Positions 35,012 to 44,779 of a stretch of 44,779 bases of DNA are shown piece by piece. How positions within the stretch are numbered: position 1 is the first letter of the stretch; each line of letters begins with the position of its first letter. Source of the DNA: Paludibacter sp. GTDB taxonomy: Bacteria > Bacteroidota > Bacteroidia > Bacteroidales > Paludibacteraceae. Under the pieces are notes generated by a model. That model searched no databases, was not told the DNA's origin, and saw nothing but the letters and a program-made list of their open reading frames with translations. The stretch lies in assembly GCA_029973975.1 (NCBI GenBank), contig JARKQF010000168.1, positions 1 to 44,779 on the forward strand. Direction: 5' to 3'. The position numbers and the translations under genes are program-made.

Positions 35012-36433
35012 ATGATACAACATTTAAACGACAAGATATTCCACCTCATCTCAGACATAGCCGACGAAAACGAAAAAGCCTGTTACGTGATCGGCGGTTA
35101 TGTCCGGGATATTTTTTTAAAAAGACCTTCCAAAGATATTGATATTGTTGTTGTTGGCAGCGGAATTGAGTTAGCTGAAAAAGTTACGGCAAAACTCGGT
35201 AAAAAAGCCAATCTGACTGTATTCAAGAATTTCGGTACTGCACAAATCAAATATAAAGATATTGAAATTGAATTCGTTGGCGCCAGAAAAGAATCTTACC
35301 GGAGTGAATCACGTAAACCGATTGTTGAGGATGGTACGCTTGTAGACGATCAGAACCGGCGTGATTTCACCATTAACGCGTTGGCTCTTAGTTTGAATAA
35401 AGCAACATACGGAGAGCTGATCGATCCGTTTAACGGGTTGGAGGATCTGAAGAATTTTGTTATCCGGACACCCTTAAACCCCGACATTACCTTTTCCGAT
35501 GATCCGCTTCGCATGATGCGGGGTATTCGTTTTTCTGCACAACTGGGATTTTTTCTTGAGACAAATACATTCGATGCTATTGTAAGAAATAAAGAACGAA
35601 TAGCCATCATCTCCAAAGAGCGAATAGCAGATGAATTAAATAAAATCATGCTGTCGCGTAAACCTTCAGTCGGATTTATTTTATTGGAAAAAACAGGATT
35701 GCTGGAACTGATTTTCCCTGAATTGTTGGCACTGAAAGGTGCTGAAACAAAAGAAGGTATCGGTCACAAGGACAATTTTTATCATACGCTGGCCGTGCTC
35801 GATGGCTTGTGCGAGAAAACCGATAATCTCTGGTTGCGCTGGTCGGCTTTACTCCACGACATTGGGAAACCACGTACCAAGCGTTTCGATAACAGACTCG
35901 GATGGACATTCCACAACCACAATTACGTGGGAGAGAAAATGATTCCGGGCATTTTCCGTAAGATGAAATTGCCGCAGAACGAGAAAATGAAGTACGTACA
36001 AAAAATGGTTTCGCTGCACATGCGCCCCATTGTACTCAGCGAAGATGAAGTGACAGATTCAGCTGTGAGACGCTTGTTGTTCGATGCAGGAGATGATATC
36101 GACGACCTGATGATGCTATGTGAAGCCGACATCACTTCAAAAAATCCGGAGAAAGTAAAACGTTTCAGGGCTAACTTCCAACTTGTCAGACAGAAACTGA
36201 AAGAGATAGAAGAAAAAGACCGGGTCCGTAATTTTCAACCGCCCATCGATGGAAAAGAAATTATGGAAACTTTCAATCTCCCGGCCTGTGCCATCGTGGG
36301 TGATATCAAAACAAAAATCAAGGATGCTATTCTCGATGGTATTATACCTAACGAGTACGAGGCCGCTAAGAAATACATGTTTAAAATTGCCCGTGAATTA
36401 ATAAAAACTGAACAGGAAAATAATCAAGCATAG
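35012..36433 (+). CDS. cca: CCA tRNA nucleotidyltransferase with HD domain
   Basis: Adds CCA to tRNA 3' ends using CTP and ATP. Class II nucleotidyltransferase motifs: [11 protein letters not shown] (residues 23-33), KDIDIVVVG with the two catalytic Asp, [13 protein letters not shown] and [19 protein letters not shown]-terminal HD phosphohydrolase domain follows ([20 protein letters not shown]). I start it at the ATG of MIQHLNDK (473 residues); the frame is open upstream to a TTG inside the promoter. The tRNA-Thr in this window lacks an encoded CCA, so it depends on this activity. It converges with the panE-like gene, one base apart. Confidence 0.94.
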   Translation: MIQHLNDKIFHLISDIADENEKACYVIGGYVRDIFLKRPSKDIDIVVVGSGIELAEKVTAKLGKKANLTVFKNFGTAQIKYKDIEIEFVGARKESYRSESRKPIVEDGTLVDDQNRRDFTINALALSLNKATYGELIDPFNGLEDLKNFVIRTPLNPDITFSDDPLRMMRGIRFSAQLGFFLETNTFDAIVRNKERIAIISKERIADELNKIMLSRKPSVGFILLEKTGLLELIFPELLALKGAETKEGIGHKDNFYHTLAVLDGLCEKTDNLWLRWSALLHDIGKPRTKRFDNRLGWTFHNHNYVGEKMIPGIFRKMKLPQNEKMKYVQKMVSLHMRPIVLSEDEVTDSAVRRLLFDAGDDIDDLMMLCEADITSKNPEKVKRFRANFQLVRQKLKEIEEKDRVRNFQPPIDGKEIMETFNLPACAIVGDIKTKIKDAILDGIIPNEYEAAKKYMFKIARELIKTEQENNQA

Positions 36434-36434
36434 A

Positions 36435-37373
36435 TCAGTATTTCAGCTTTTCATACACTTTTGAATATACCGGTGTTGGTATACCGTGCTTTTGTCCGAG
36501 TCTGACCACAACGCCAATCAGCGTTTCAACTTCGGTACGCCTGCCGGCAAGGTAATCACTGTTCATCGAGGAAGTGCTGCCGGCAGGAAGACTGCCTCCG
36601 TATTTAAGCATATCTTCTATGATATCGTCGTAAAGCCCCACTCCTTCAGCCTCAGAAACAGCAAATAATTCCCGCATAATTTCAAGATACAATGGCTTCT
36701 TATCTTCATCCCAAACCAAACTTCTGAAATCGGTATTCAGGTAAGTGGTAAGCGCAGCCGTTGTTGAAATATAAAAAAACTTACGCCAGATGGCTTTCAC
36801 AGGTTCTTCCTTACGGGCAACCTCAATGCCTGATTTCAAAAATAAATCTTCAATAAAAAGCAATTGCTCTGAAACTTTCTTTTCATGTCCGAAATGCATG
36901 AAATGCACATTTCCGGAATCTTCAATAATTCCGGGAGCAATCAGGCGTGTGATGATGTAAACGCATCCATACCAAACTTCATTATCAGGGAAAAAGGCTC
37001 TCAGTCTGGCCGTATTATCGATTCCATTCAACAAAGGCAGTATAATCGTTCTGGGTGACACCATAGGCTTAATTTGATGCATAGTAGCATCCAAATCATA
37101 ACTTTTAGTAGCCAACACGATGTAATCAGCTTTTCCAATATCTTCTACCTTAGCAGTCGCAATTGCCGGATGAGTCACAAAACGCCGGTGTTCATCGCTT
37201 ACTTGCAGACCATCTTCACAAATGGCCTCAAGATTGGCTCCTCTTGCAACAAAACAGACTGCAATATCCGGATTATTTTCAGCATAATGCGAAACCAGTC
37301 CGCCATAATAGCCACCTACCCCACCTATTCCGACAAATACAATTTTTGTTTTAGCTTTTGATAATATTCCCAT
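36435..37373 (-). CDS. panE: 2-dehydropantoate 2-reductase family protein
   Basis: A 312-residue NADPH-dependent reductase of the PanE/ApbA family, which makes pantoate for coenzyme A. The Rossmann start is KIVFVGIGGVGGYYGGL. The middle has DYIVLATKSYDLDATM and LLNGIDN, and the C-terminal domain has IWRKFFYISTTAALTTYLN with the family's catalytic Lys. The substrate could be another 2-keto acid. Its first 23 bases overlap the end of the putA-like gene, so it is translated from the same message; this pairing with proline oxidation is unusual. Confidence 0.88.
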   Translation of the reverse strand: MGILSKAKTKIVFVGIGGVGGYYGGLVSHYAENNPDIAVCFVARGANLEAICEDGLQVSDEHRRFVTHPAIATAKVEDIGKADYIVLATKSYDLDATMHQIKPMVSPRTIILPLLNGIDNTARLRAFFPDNEVWYGCVYIITRLIAPGIIEDSGNVHFMHFGHEKKVSEQLLFIEDLFLKSGIEVARKEEPVKAIWRKFFYISTTAALTTYLNTDFRSLVWDEDKKPLYLEIMRELFAVSEAEGVGLYDDIIEDMLKYGGSLPAGSTSSMNSDYLAGRRTEVETLIGVVVRLGQKHGIPTPVYSKVYEKLKY

Positions 37374-40300
37374 ACCTGTGATATTCGTAACTTATACTTT
37401 GTTCCCGTAAATAATGTAATAATTCGATTCTTCCTTCGATAACCGGTTTCGCATTAGCAATATATATCCCTCTTGATGCAGCTACACGGTATAATGATTC
37501 CGGCACAACCGGACCGCAGGTTCTTATTCGTTCAAACCCTGATAAATTCCGGATAAAATCCTCATCATGCTCATACCTTAACTCAATATACGGATGAATT
37601 AATTTCAATTTTTCACAAAATAAAAACCGTGTCGCACAACTGATAACCAAAGGAACCTCTAATACTGTAGCAGCAGACAACACAAGCAGGATATCAACCG
37701 GTTTGTCATCAGGATAAATTCTGAAAATCATCCTTTGAACAGGCAAATATCGTAAAATATTCCTTTCCCCGTGAATATTGTGGATATCTTTTTCCAACAA
37801 AAATTCATTGTCACAAGCAGACCGAAAACTATGCATTGCTTTACTCAGCCTTGTTGCATCCTCAGAATCAATGATTTTATCTGAAATCAAAACATTTAAC
37901 TCACGGGCAATAACAGTCGGCAATTGTTTTTCTTTTTCTTTGACATTAAGAAAAGATAAGGCATAATTAGGTCCACCAGCCTTGATTCCTGCTCCAAAAG
38001 CAGAACGTTTCATTCCTCCGAAAGGTTGGCGGCTTACAATAGCTCCCGTAATCCCCCTGTTTATATACAGATTTCCCGCCTGAATCTTCTCTGTCCAGAT
38101 TGCATGTTCTCTTTCATCCAGACTTTGCAGTCCTGATGTAAGTCCGTATTCCGTACTATTTGCCAATTGTATCCCGTGCTCCAGGTTATCCATGCAAACA
38201 ACAGCCAATAAAGGGGCAAACAGTTCTGTTCTGAAAGTATAGCTATCTGCTTTTACTCCCAATTTTACAGCAGGCTTTAACACATACTGTTCTTCGTCGG
38301 CAAACACTGGCTCCACCAACCATTCTTCACCAGGTTCCAGTTCAAATGCCTTGAACAGTTTATCATTTTTATTTGTCACCATAGGACCGACAATATTAGC
38401 AGGATCCCATGCACTGCCGGCATGTAAACTCAACACAGCATCTTTTAATTTTTCCCTGAAAGTATGATCATGGTATATATCCTTCTCCAGAATCAGCAGT
38501 GAACAAGCGGAACACTTTTGTCCGGCATTACTGAAAGCTGAAGTCAGTATATTCTGTATCGCGTGGTCACGGTCGCATGACGAAGTTAAAATCATAGCAT
38601 TTTTACCTCCTGTTTCGGCTGAAATCGGACAATGGGGATTCATCTTCATGATATTCAAAGCCGTATCAGTACCTCCGGTAAAAATAATATGTTTAATTAC
38701 TGGGAGACTCACCAGGTAGTTCAACGATTCACGACTGTCCGGACAAACAAGCTGCAAAGCTTCCTTAGGCACTCCGGCATCCCAGAAGCATTGTGCAAAT
38801 TCCCATGCGATCGGAAAAGCAACTGTTGCCGGTTTCAGAATCACACGATTTCCACCTGCCAGTGCAGCAGCTACACCACCAACAGGTATCGCCGTTGGAA
38901 AATTCCAGGGAGGTATCACGAGCACCACGCCCTTGGGAGAAAGCTCAATCGATTCCATGGCAAAAAACGGCTCCAGTGACAAAGGATAATACCGGCAAAA
39001 GTCGATTGCTTCCGAAACTTCCACGTCACCTTCATAAAAAGTCTTTCCTGTGACAGCCGACATACAACCAATCAGGTCACCACGTTTATCCGATAATACA
39101 TCTGCTGTACGATGTAAAACGGCTTTGATTTCAGCAAAAGATAAACCGCTCCATCCAGCCGGGTCATTTTCAGCAATTTGAACAATTTCTTTTAATTGAT
39201 CCAAGTCAGCCTGATGCACCACACATACTGCTACTTTGTCTTGTTGATTATGATCAGGATAAGTCTGCAGCAAATTAGTTTTTACAAATTGAGCACCTAT
39301 TTGAACCGGAATTTCATATTTTTCATCTTCTGCTTTCTTTTTCCATTTTTTCCTGATTTCGACAGTCCAGATTTTATTGGGCATCAAATCAAAATTTGTA
39401 TCCGGTTCATTTGCAAACACCTGCATTTCAGGTCTCACTTCTGGTTTATTCAGCCGGTTTTGAGTTCTTTTGGCAAGAACACTTACCGTCTCCTTTCTGT
39501 CATAAGCACATTCAAACTGAGTCTTAAGAGCATCCCAGGCCTCACTTCCATATTGCAAATCAAAAGAATAACTTAGAAAGTTATCTTTTCCTGTATTTTC
39601 ATCCAATCTCCTGACCAAATAAGCCACAGCATTCAGAAAATTCTTATCGCTGACAACCGGCGTATATAAAATAATTTGTTTATTGATTGATTTAAGTACA
39701 CGTGGAAGATAATTTGCCATACCTTCCAGCATTTCGAAACTCAGGAAGGTTTCTACCTGATAACGTTTCGATAAAAGGTGGGCATACGCAATTGTAAACA
39801 AATTATGAGATGCCACCCCAATATGCATCACAGAAGCATTATCAGGCAGCAGTGCGCGGTCGAGTAATTTCAGGTAATTGGCATCTACATCAATTTTATT
39901 GTCGTATACCGGATTCTCCCACCCTTTTAAAGAAGACATCACAGTCTCCATAGCCAGATTAGCCCCTTTCACCAATCTCATTTTCAGATGAGCGCCTCCA
40001 TTCATCACCCTTTTATGAGCAAAATCAAGTAATTCAGTTTGAAAACTCCATGCATCAGGTAGATAGGTTTGTACGACAATACCTGCAGTATAATTTTTAA
40101 ATTCAGGAAGATTTAATGTCGCTTTATACACATCAAGTGTCAGGCGAGTATCTTTATATTCCTCCATATCAAGATTAACAAACTTAGGTCTGAGAAAATC
40201 ATTTTCATCTTTATAAGGAAACTCTATTGCCTTTCTGAAAATAGCTGATAAACGTTTGATTAGTTCAGCTTTGTTGTGCTCGTAGTTAAGTGGCGTAATT

Positions 40301-40854
40301 TGAGCATAAATGCCTGAAATTTTGATAGAAATATAATTGATCTGCGGATTTTCAAGCGCTTTAAGATAATGATGATAACGATCATCAGCTTCCTTATCAC
40401 CCAATACGACTTCACCTAAAATATTGACATTCTGACCTATCTTTTCTGATTTTCGTGATTTAAGGTGGGAATAGAAGACCGTTGGTTTTTCGTTGATAAT
40501 CACTTTCGAGGTATCTTTGCGCAATTTCTTCCTGAAAATCGGTATGGCTATAAAATCAAACAGAAAACCGAATTCAGCAAAAAGCCACATCAGCACTGAA
40601 TCAAAACGATTAAAAAAAGCAGGTATTCCATACAGATCAAGAAGATACTTTATCCTTCGTGCGAGTTTCCTGTTGTTCCGGATTTGTGAGGATTCATCCA
40701 ACATTCTGGTAAGCAAAGCCTTATCATTTTCATTTTTCACAAGAGAAGCATACTTAAGCTGCTCCATTCTTTCCTCATCCGTAATTTCCTTCCCGGTATG
40801 TGTGAGTAAATCAATTACAAGATCGATTACTTCTTTTTTCGCAATTTTTTCCAT
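37351..40854 (-). CDS. putA: Bifunctional proline dehydrogenase / P5C dehydrogenase
   Basis: A 1167-residue PutA-type enzyme that oxidises proline to glutamate. The proline dehydrogenase barrel spans about 130-480 (RLVKGANLAMETV; IGVASHNLFTIA; FEMLEGMANYLPRVL). The aldehyde dehydrogenase domain spans about 540-990. It has VIPPWNFPTAIPVGGVAAAL, the catalytic Glu in ISAETGGKNAMI and the catalytic Cys in FSNAGQKCSACS. A C-terminal region of about 170 residues follows, as in other long PutA forms. No N-terminal ribbon-helix-helix DNA-binding domain is present, so it is not self-regulating in the E. coli manner. panE overlaps its end. On the minus strand TATCTTTC (40877-40870) is a -7-like element 15 bases before the ATG. 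Confidence 0.93.
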   Translation of the reverse strand: MEKIAKKEVIDLVIDLLTHTGKEITDEERMEQLKYASLVKNENDKALLTRMLDESSQIRNNRKLARRIKYLLDLYGIPAFFNRFDSVLMWLFAEFGFLFDFIAIPIFRKKLRKDTSKVIINEKPTVFYSHLKSRKSEKIGQNVNILGEVVLGDKEADDRYHHYLKALENPQINYISIKISGIYAQITPLNYEHNKAELIKRLSAIFRKAIEFPYKDENDFLRPKFVNLDMEEYKDTRLTLDVYKATLNLPEFKNYTAGIVVQTYLPDAWSFQTELLDFAHKRVMNGGAHLKMRLVKGANLAMETVMSSLKGWENPVYDNKIDVDANYLKLLDRALLPDNASVMHIGVASHNLFTIAYAHLLSKRYQVETFLSFEMLEGMANYLPRVLKSINKQIILYTPVVSDKNFLNAVAYLVRRLDENTGKDNFLSYSFDLQYGSEAWDALKTQFECAYDRKETVSVLAKRTQNRLNKPEVRPEMQVFANEPDTNFDLMPNKIWTVEIRKKWKKKAEDEKYEIPVQIGAQFVKTNLLQTYPDHNQQDKVAVCVVHQADLDQLKEIVQIAENDPAGWSGLSFAEIKAVLHRTADVLSDKRGDLIGCMSAVTGKTFYEGDVEVSEAIDFCRYYPLSLEPFFAMESIELSPKGVVLVIPPWNFPTAIPVGGVAAALAGGNRVILKPATVAFPIAWEFAQCFWDAGVPKEALQLVCPDSRESLNYLVSLPVIKHIIFTGGTDTALNIMKMNPHCPISAETGGKNAMILTSSCDRDHAIQNILTSAFSNAGQKCSACSLLILEKDIYHDHTFREKLKDAVLSLHAGSAWDPANIVGPMVTNKNDKLFKAFELEPGEEWLVEPVFADEEQYVLKPAVKLGVKADSYTFRTELFAPLLAVVCMDNLEHGIQLANSTEYGLTSGLQSLDEREHAIWTEKIQAGNLYINRGITGAIVSRQPFGGMKRSAFGAGIKAGGPNYALSFLNVKEKEKQLPTVIARELNVLISDKIIDSEDATRLSKAMHSFRSACDNEFLLEKDIHNIHGERNILRYLPVQRMIFRIYPDDKPVDILLVLSAATVLEVPLVISCATRFLFCEKLKLIHPYIELRYEHDEDFIRNLSGFERIRTCGPVVPESLYRVAASRGIYIANAKPVIEGRIELLHYLREQSISYEYHRYGNIIKS

Positions 40855-40869
40855 CAGGTTATTTTTTGC

Positions 40870-40877
40870 GAAAGATA
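40870..40877 (-). promoter_or_regulatory. -7-like element of putA
   Basis: On the minus strand the site reads TATCTTTC, one base from TAnnTTTG, followed by GC. It lies 15 bases before the putA ATG. Confidence 0.4.
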
Positions 40878-40892
40878 AAATAAATAAATGAA

Positions 40893-40925
40893 AATCGGAA
40901 TATTTCGTGTAAAAACATTCCGATT
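40893..40925 (-). terminator. Hairpin after dapA
   Basis: AATCGGAAT (40893-40901) pairs exactly with ATTCCGATT (40917-40925). On the minus strand the stem is followed by TTTCATTTATTT, a moderate T tract. It separates dapA from putA. Confidence 0.65.
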
Positions 40926-40961
40926 CTTAGATTACTGCTTTAAAAGCTATATTAAAATCCA

Positions 40962-41843
40962 TTATAGTCTGTTCAACACATGTCTGATCTTTTCATACGT
41001 TTTAATAGTATTGGGCACCAGGGGCAAGCGTAATTTATTATTGATGAACCCCATTACCGCCAGCATACTTTTCACTCCGGCGGGATTTCCTTCAACAAAC
41101 AGAAGTTCAATCAACTCAGTAAAACGATGATGAATGTTTCTTGCATTATCATAATCACCTTGCAAAGCCAGACGAACCATGCGACTGAATTCCTTCGGAA
41201 AAGCGTTTCCAATAACAGAAATAACTCCCACAGCACCAAGTGTGATCAAAGGAAAGGTAATCCCATCATCACCGGAGATTACCATAAAATCGGCCGGTTT
41301 ATTTTTAATTATATCATCAATCTGACTAAAGCTTCCGGAAGCCTCTTTAACAGCACAGATCACAGGGAATTCATTTGCCAGTCTAAGTGTTGTTTCCGCA
41401 GTCATATTCACGCCGGTTCTTCCAGGAACATTATATAAAATTAAAGGAACCGGAGAAACCGCTGCAATTGCGGCATAATGCTGATATAATCCTTCCTGTG
41501 AGGGTTTGTTGTAATAAGGAGTGACCGAAAGGATCGCATCGATTCCTGTCAGGTCGGTATGCTGTACCTTCTCAACTATTTGTTTGGTATTATTACCTCC
41601 GATACCATAAACGATGGGAAGACGGCCATTATTAATATCCACGACAAAACGTTTGATTTCTTCTTTTTCCTCTTCAGTCAAAGTCGGAGTTTCTGCGGTT
41701 GTTCCACAAACGACCAGATAATCAGTACCATTTTTAATTTGATGTTCCACTAACCTTGCCAGTGAATCAAAATCAATCGTCTCATCTTCCTTAAACGGGG
41801 TTATCAGCGCAACACCCATTCCTTTCAATTTGCTATGTATCAT
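40962..41843 (-). CDS. dapA: 4-hydroxy-tetrahydrodipicolinate synthase
   Basis: Condenses pyruvate with aspartate semialdehyde in lysine and diaminopimelate synthesis. Family marks: GMGVALITPFKED at the start, VVCGTTAETPTL (residues 43-54), TPYYNKPSQEGLYQHY, LYNVPGRTGVNM with the catalytic Tyr, and VKEASGSFSQ with the Schiff-base Lys. The length of 293 residues is normal. On the minus strand TATTTTTG (41874-41867) is a -7 element just behind the preceding gene, so dapA may have its own promoter in addition to read-through from ligA. Confidence 0.96.
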   Translation of the reverse strand: MIHSKLKGMGVALITPFKEDETIDFDSLARLVEHQIKNGTDYLVVCGTTAETPTLTEEEKEEIKRFVVDINNGRLPIVYGIGGNNTKQIVEKVQHTDLTGIDAILSVTPYYNKPSQEGLYQHYAAIAAVSPVPLILYNVPGRTGVNMTAETTLRLANEFPVICAVKEASGSFSQIDDIIKNKPADFMVISGDDGITFPLITLGAVGVISVIGNAFPKEFSRMVRLALQGDYDNARNIHHRFTELIELLFVEGNPAGVKSMLAVMGFINNKLRLPLVPNTIKTYEKIRHVLNRL

Positions 41844-41866
41844 TGGTAAATAGTTCTTTTCGGGTA

Positions 41867-41874
41867 CAAAAATA
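41867..41874 (-). promoter_or_regulatory. -7 promoter element of dapA
   Basis: On the minus strand TATTTTTG fits TAnnTTTG, 23 bases before the dapA ATG and directly after the DUF6913 stop codon. No clear -33 element. Confidence 0.45.
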
Positions 41875-41879
41875 CGTTT

Positions 41880-42446
41880 TTAATCGTTAGTTTGTATGTT
41901 TTTCAGATAAAATAATATCTGTTTATATAAAAAAGAATATTCCAAATCATCAAGCTGAATTTCATTCTCTTTTAAATGGGATTCAAGGTCAACTGCAAAG
42001 TCATATAAATCCATATCCGTTTTTTTCATCCCTGTTTTACATTTTGCATTGGCATGCAGTACAATATAATCCAAAGCTACGAATCTTTTAGTCGAAATAT
42101 CTATCAATAAATCATATTCCTGACGAAGCAACTCCTGAATCAGTTTCTCATAAGGCTTATGGAATAATCCGAGATCCTTCTGATTCAGTATTCTGTATTC
42201 AGGATAGGCTGGAGAAGTAACATTTTTCTTCTCAACATAACCCCAGGCAGTTACCTTCTTTCCATCAGCAGTTAAAGACTGAATAATTCTTTTAGTTTCG
42301 GGATTCTTCTCTGAATAATTACTCTCGAATAACAACAATATCGTTTTTGCTTTATCGTAATTTACGAATTGCTTATTTCGCATTTCGTTCTTCAGGTGCT
42401 TTCTGGCCCTTTTATTGAAAAAATAATTAACTAATTGTCCTGCCAT
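41880..42446 (-). CDS. DUF6913-type protein of unknown function
   Basis: A 188-residue soluble protein. It starts with a basic helix (KRARKHLKNEMRNKQFVNY) and then has alternating strands and helices (KTILLLFESNY; KKVTAWGYVEK; YDLLIDISTKRFVALDYIVLHANAKCKTGM), reminiscent of a Rossmann-like fold. The wording matches the Bacteroidetes protein family DUF6913 as I remember it, which often sits next to ligA or dapA. No catalytic motif is evident. It starts 9 bases after ligA ends and is thus in the same transcript. The function is unknown. Confidence 0.8.
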   Translation of the reverse strand: MAGQLVNYFFNKRARKHLKNEMRNKQFVNYDKAKTILLLFESNYSEKNPETKRIIQSLTADGKKVTAWGYVEKKNVTSPAYPEYRILNQKDLGLFHKPYEKLIQELLRQEYDLLIDISTKRFVALDYIVLHANAKCKTGMKKTDMDLYDFAVDLESHLKENEIQLDDLEYSFLYKQILFYLKNIQTND

Positions 42447-42455
42447 AACATTTGA

Positions 42456-44549
<2,094 letters not shown>

Positions 44550-44594
44550 TTAACTTGTTGGTAACATCCGCTTATCCCATCGGGTTTTCAGTGT

Positions 44595-44640
44595 ATAAAA
44601 AAAGTCCCGGTCACTGATAAGGGTGACCGGGACTTCTTAA
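44595..44640 (-). terminator. rRNA operon terminator
   Basis: AAGTCCCGGTCAC (44602-44614) pairs exactly with GTGACCGGGACTT (44623-44635). The minus strand continues into seven T residues; the plus strand is also T/A-rich. It lies directly behind the 5S gene. Confidence 0.93.
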
Positions 44641-44644
44641 AAAA

Positions 44645-44753
<109 letters not shown>

Positions 44754-44779
44754 AAACTGGTTGACTATTGTAAAGAAGA

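Overview
The window is chromosomal DNA from a member of the Bacteroidetes, most likely the order Bacteroidales. Four things point there. The promoters follow the Bacteroidetes pattern (TTTG, 19 bases, TAnnTTTG). The lysS-gpsA-pgi order and the debranching enzyme / GT4 / GH57 glycogen trio are typical of the order. The citrate branch uses a mitochondrial-type aconitase and a eukaryote-like NADP isocitrate dehydrogenase. There is also a DUF6913 protein and a TonB receptor paired with a DUF4249 lipoprotein. I cannot name the genus. No IS element, prophage or CRISPR array is visible; the only gene with a phage flavour is the KilA-N gene at the left end.

Layout. 0-1 kb: KilA-N protein (minus strand) containing a 36-bp perfect palindrome. 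1-5 kb: lysS, gpsA, pgi. 5.1-16.1 kb: a plus-strand signalling region with a histidine kinase and receiver pair, a lone lycopene cyclase, a CheR-type methyltransferase, a 4-helix-bundle/HAMP hybrid kinase, two REC-PAS-kinase proteins and an NtrC-type sigma-54 activator. 16.1-16.46 kb: hairpins, two terminator-like, followed by a good match to a sigma-54 promoter. 16.46-19.9 kb: a small winged-helix-like protein, then a TonB-dependent receptor and a DUF4249 lipoprotein. 20.0-20.55 kb: a short MscS channel. 20.57-24.8 kb (minus): PAS-PAS kinase, CheY-like receiver, and a REC-GAF-PAS-GAF-PAS protein without a kinase. 25.2-30.2 kb: acn-gltA-icd, convergent with a tRNA-Thr gene. 30.4-35 kb: glycogen metabolism genes. 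35-36.4 kb: CCA-adding enzyme. 36.4-44.5 kb (minus): panE-like, putA-like, dapA, DUF6913, ligA. The right edge holds a 5S rRNA and its terminator on the minus strand, the tail of an rRNA operon.

How it may fit together. The 8-16 kb genes look like one long phosphorelay: three histidine kinases carrying receiver domains feed a sigma-54-dependent activator. The best sigma-54 promoter candidate in the window lies directly downstream of that activator, in front of the small winged-helix gene and the outer-membrane transporter pair. I therefore propose, as inference, that this relay controls the transporter. The presence of CheR without CheB, CheA or a chemoreceptor, directly ahead of a kinase with a chemoreceptor-like sensor, is the most unusual part. 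The rest is mostly core metabolism. Three oddities deserve attention: a GH57 protein with Gly where the acid/base Asp is expected, a LysS whose C-terminal end merges into an intergenic repeat, and a receiver/PAS protein without an output domain.
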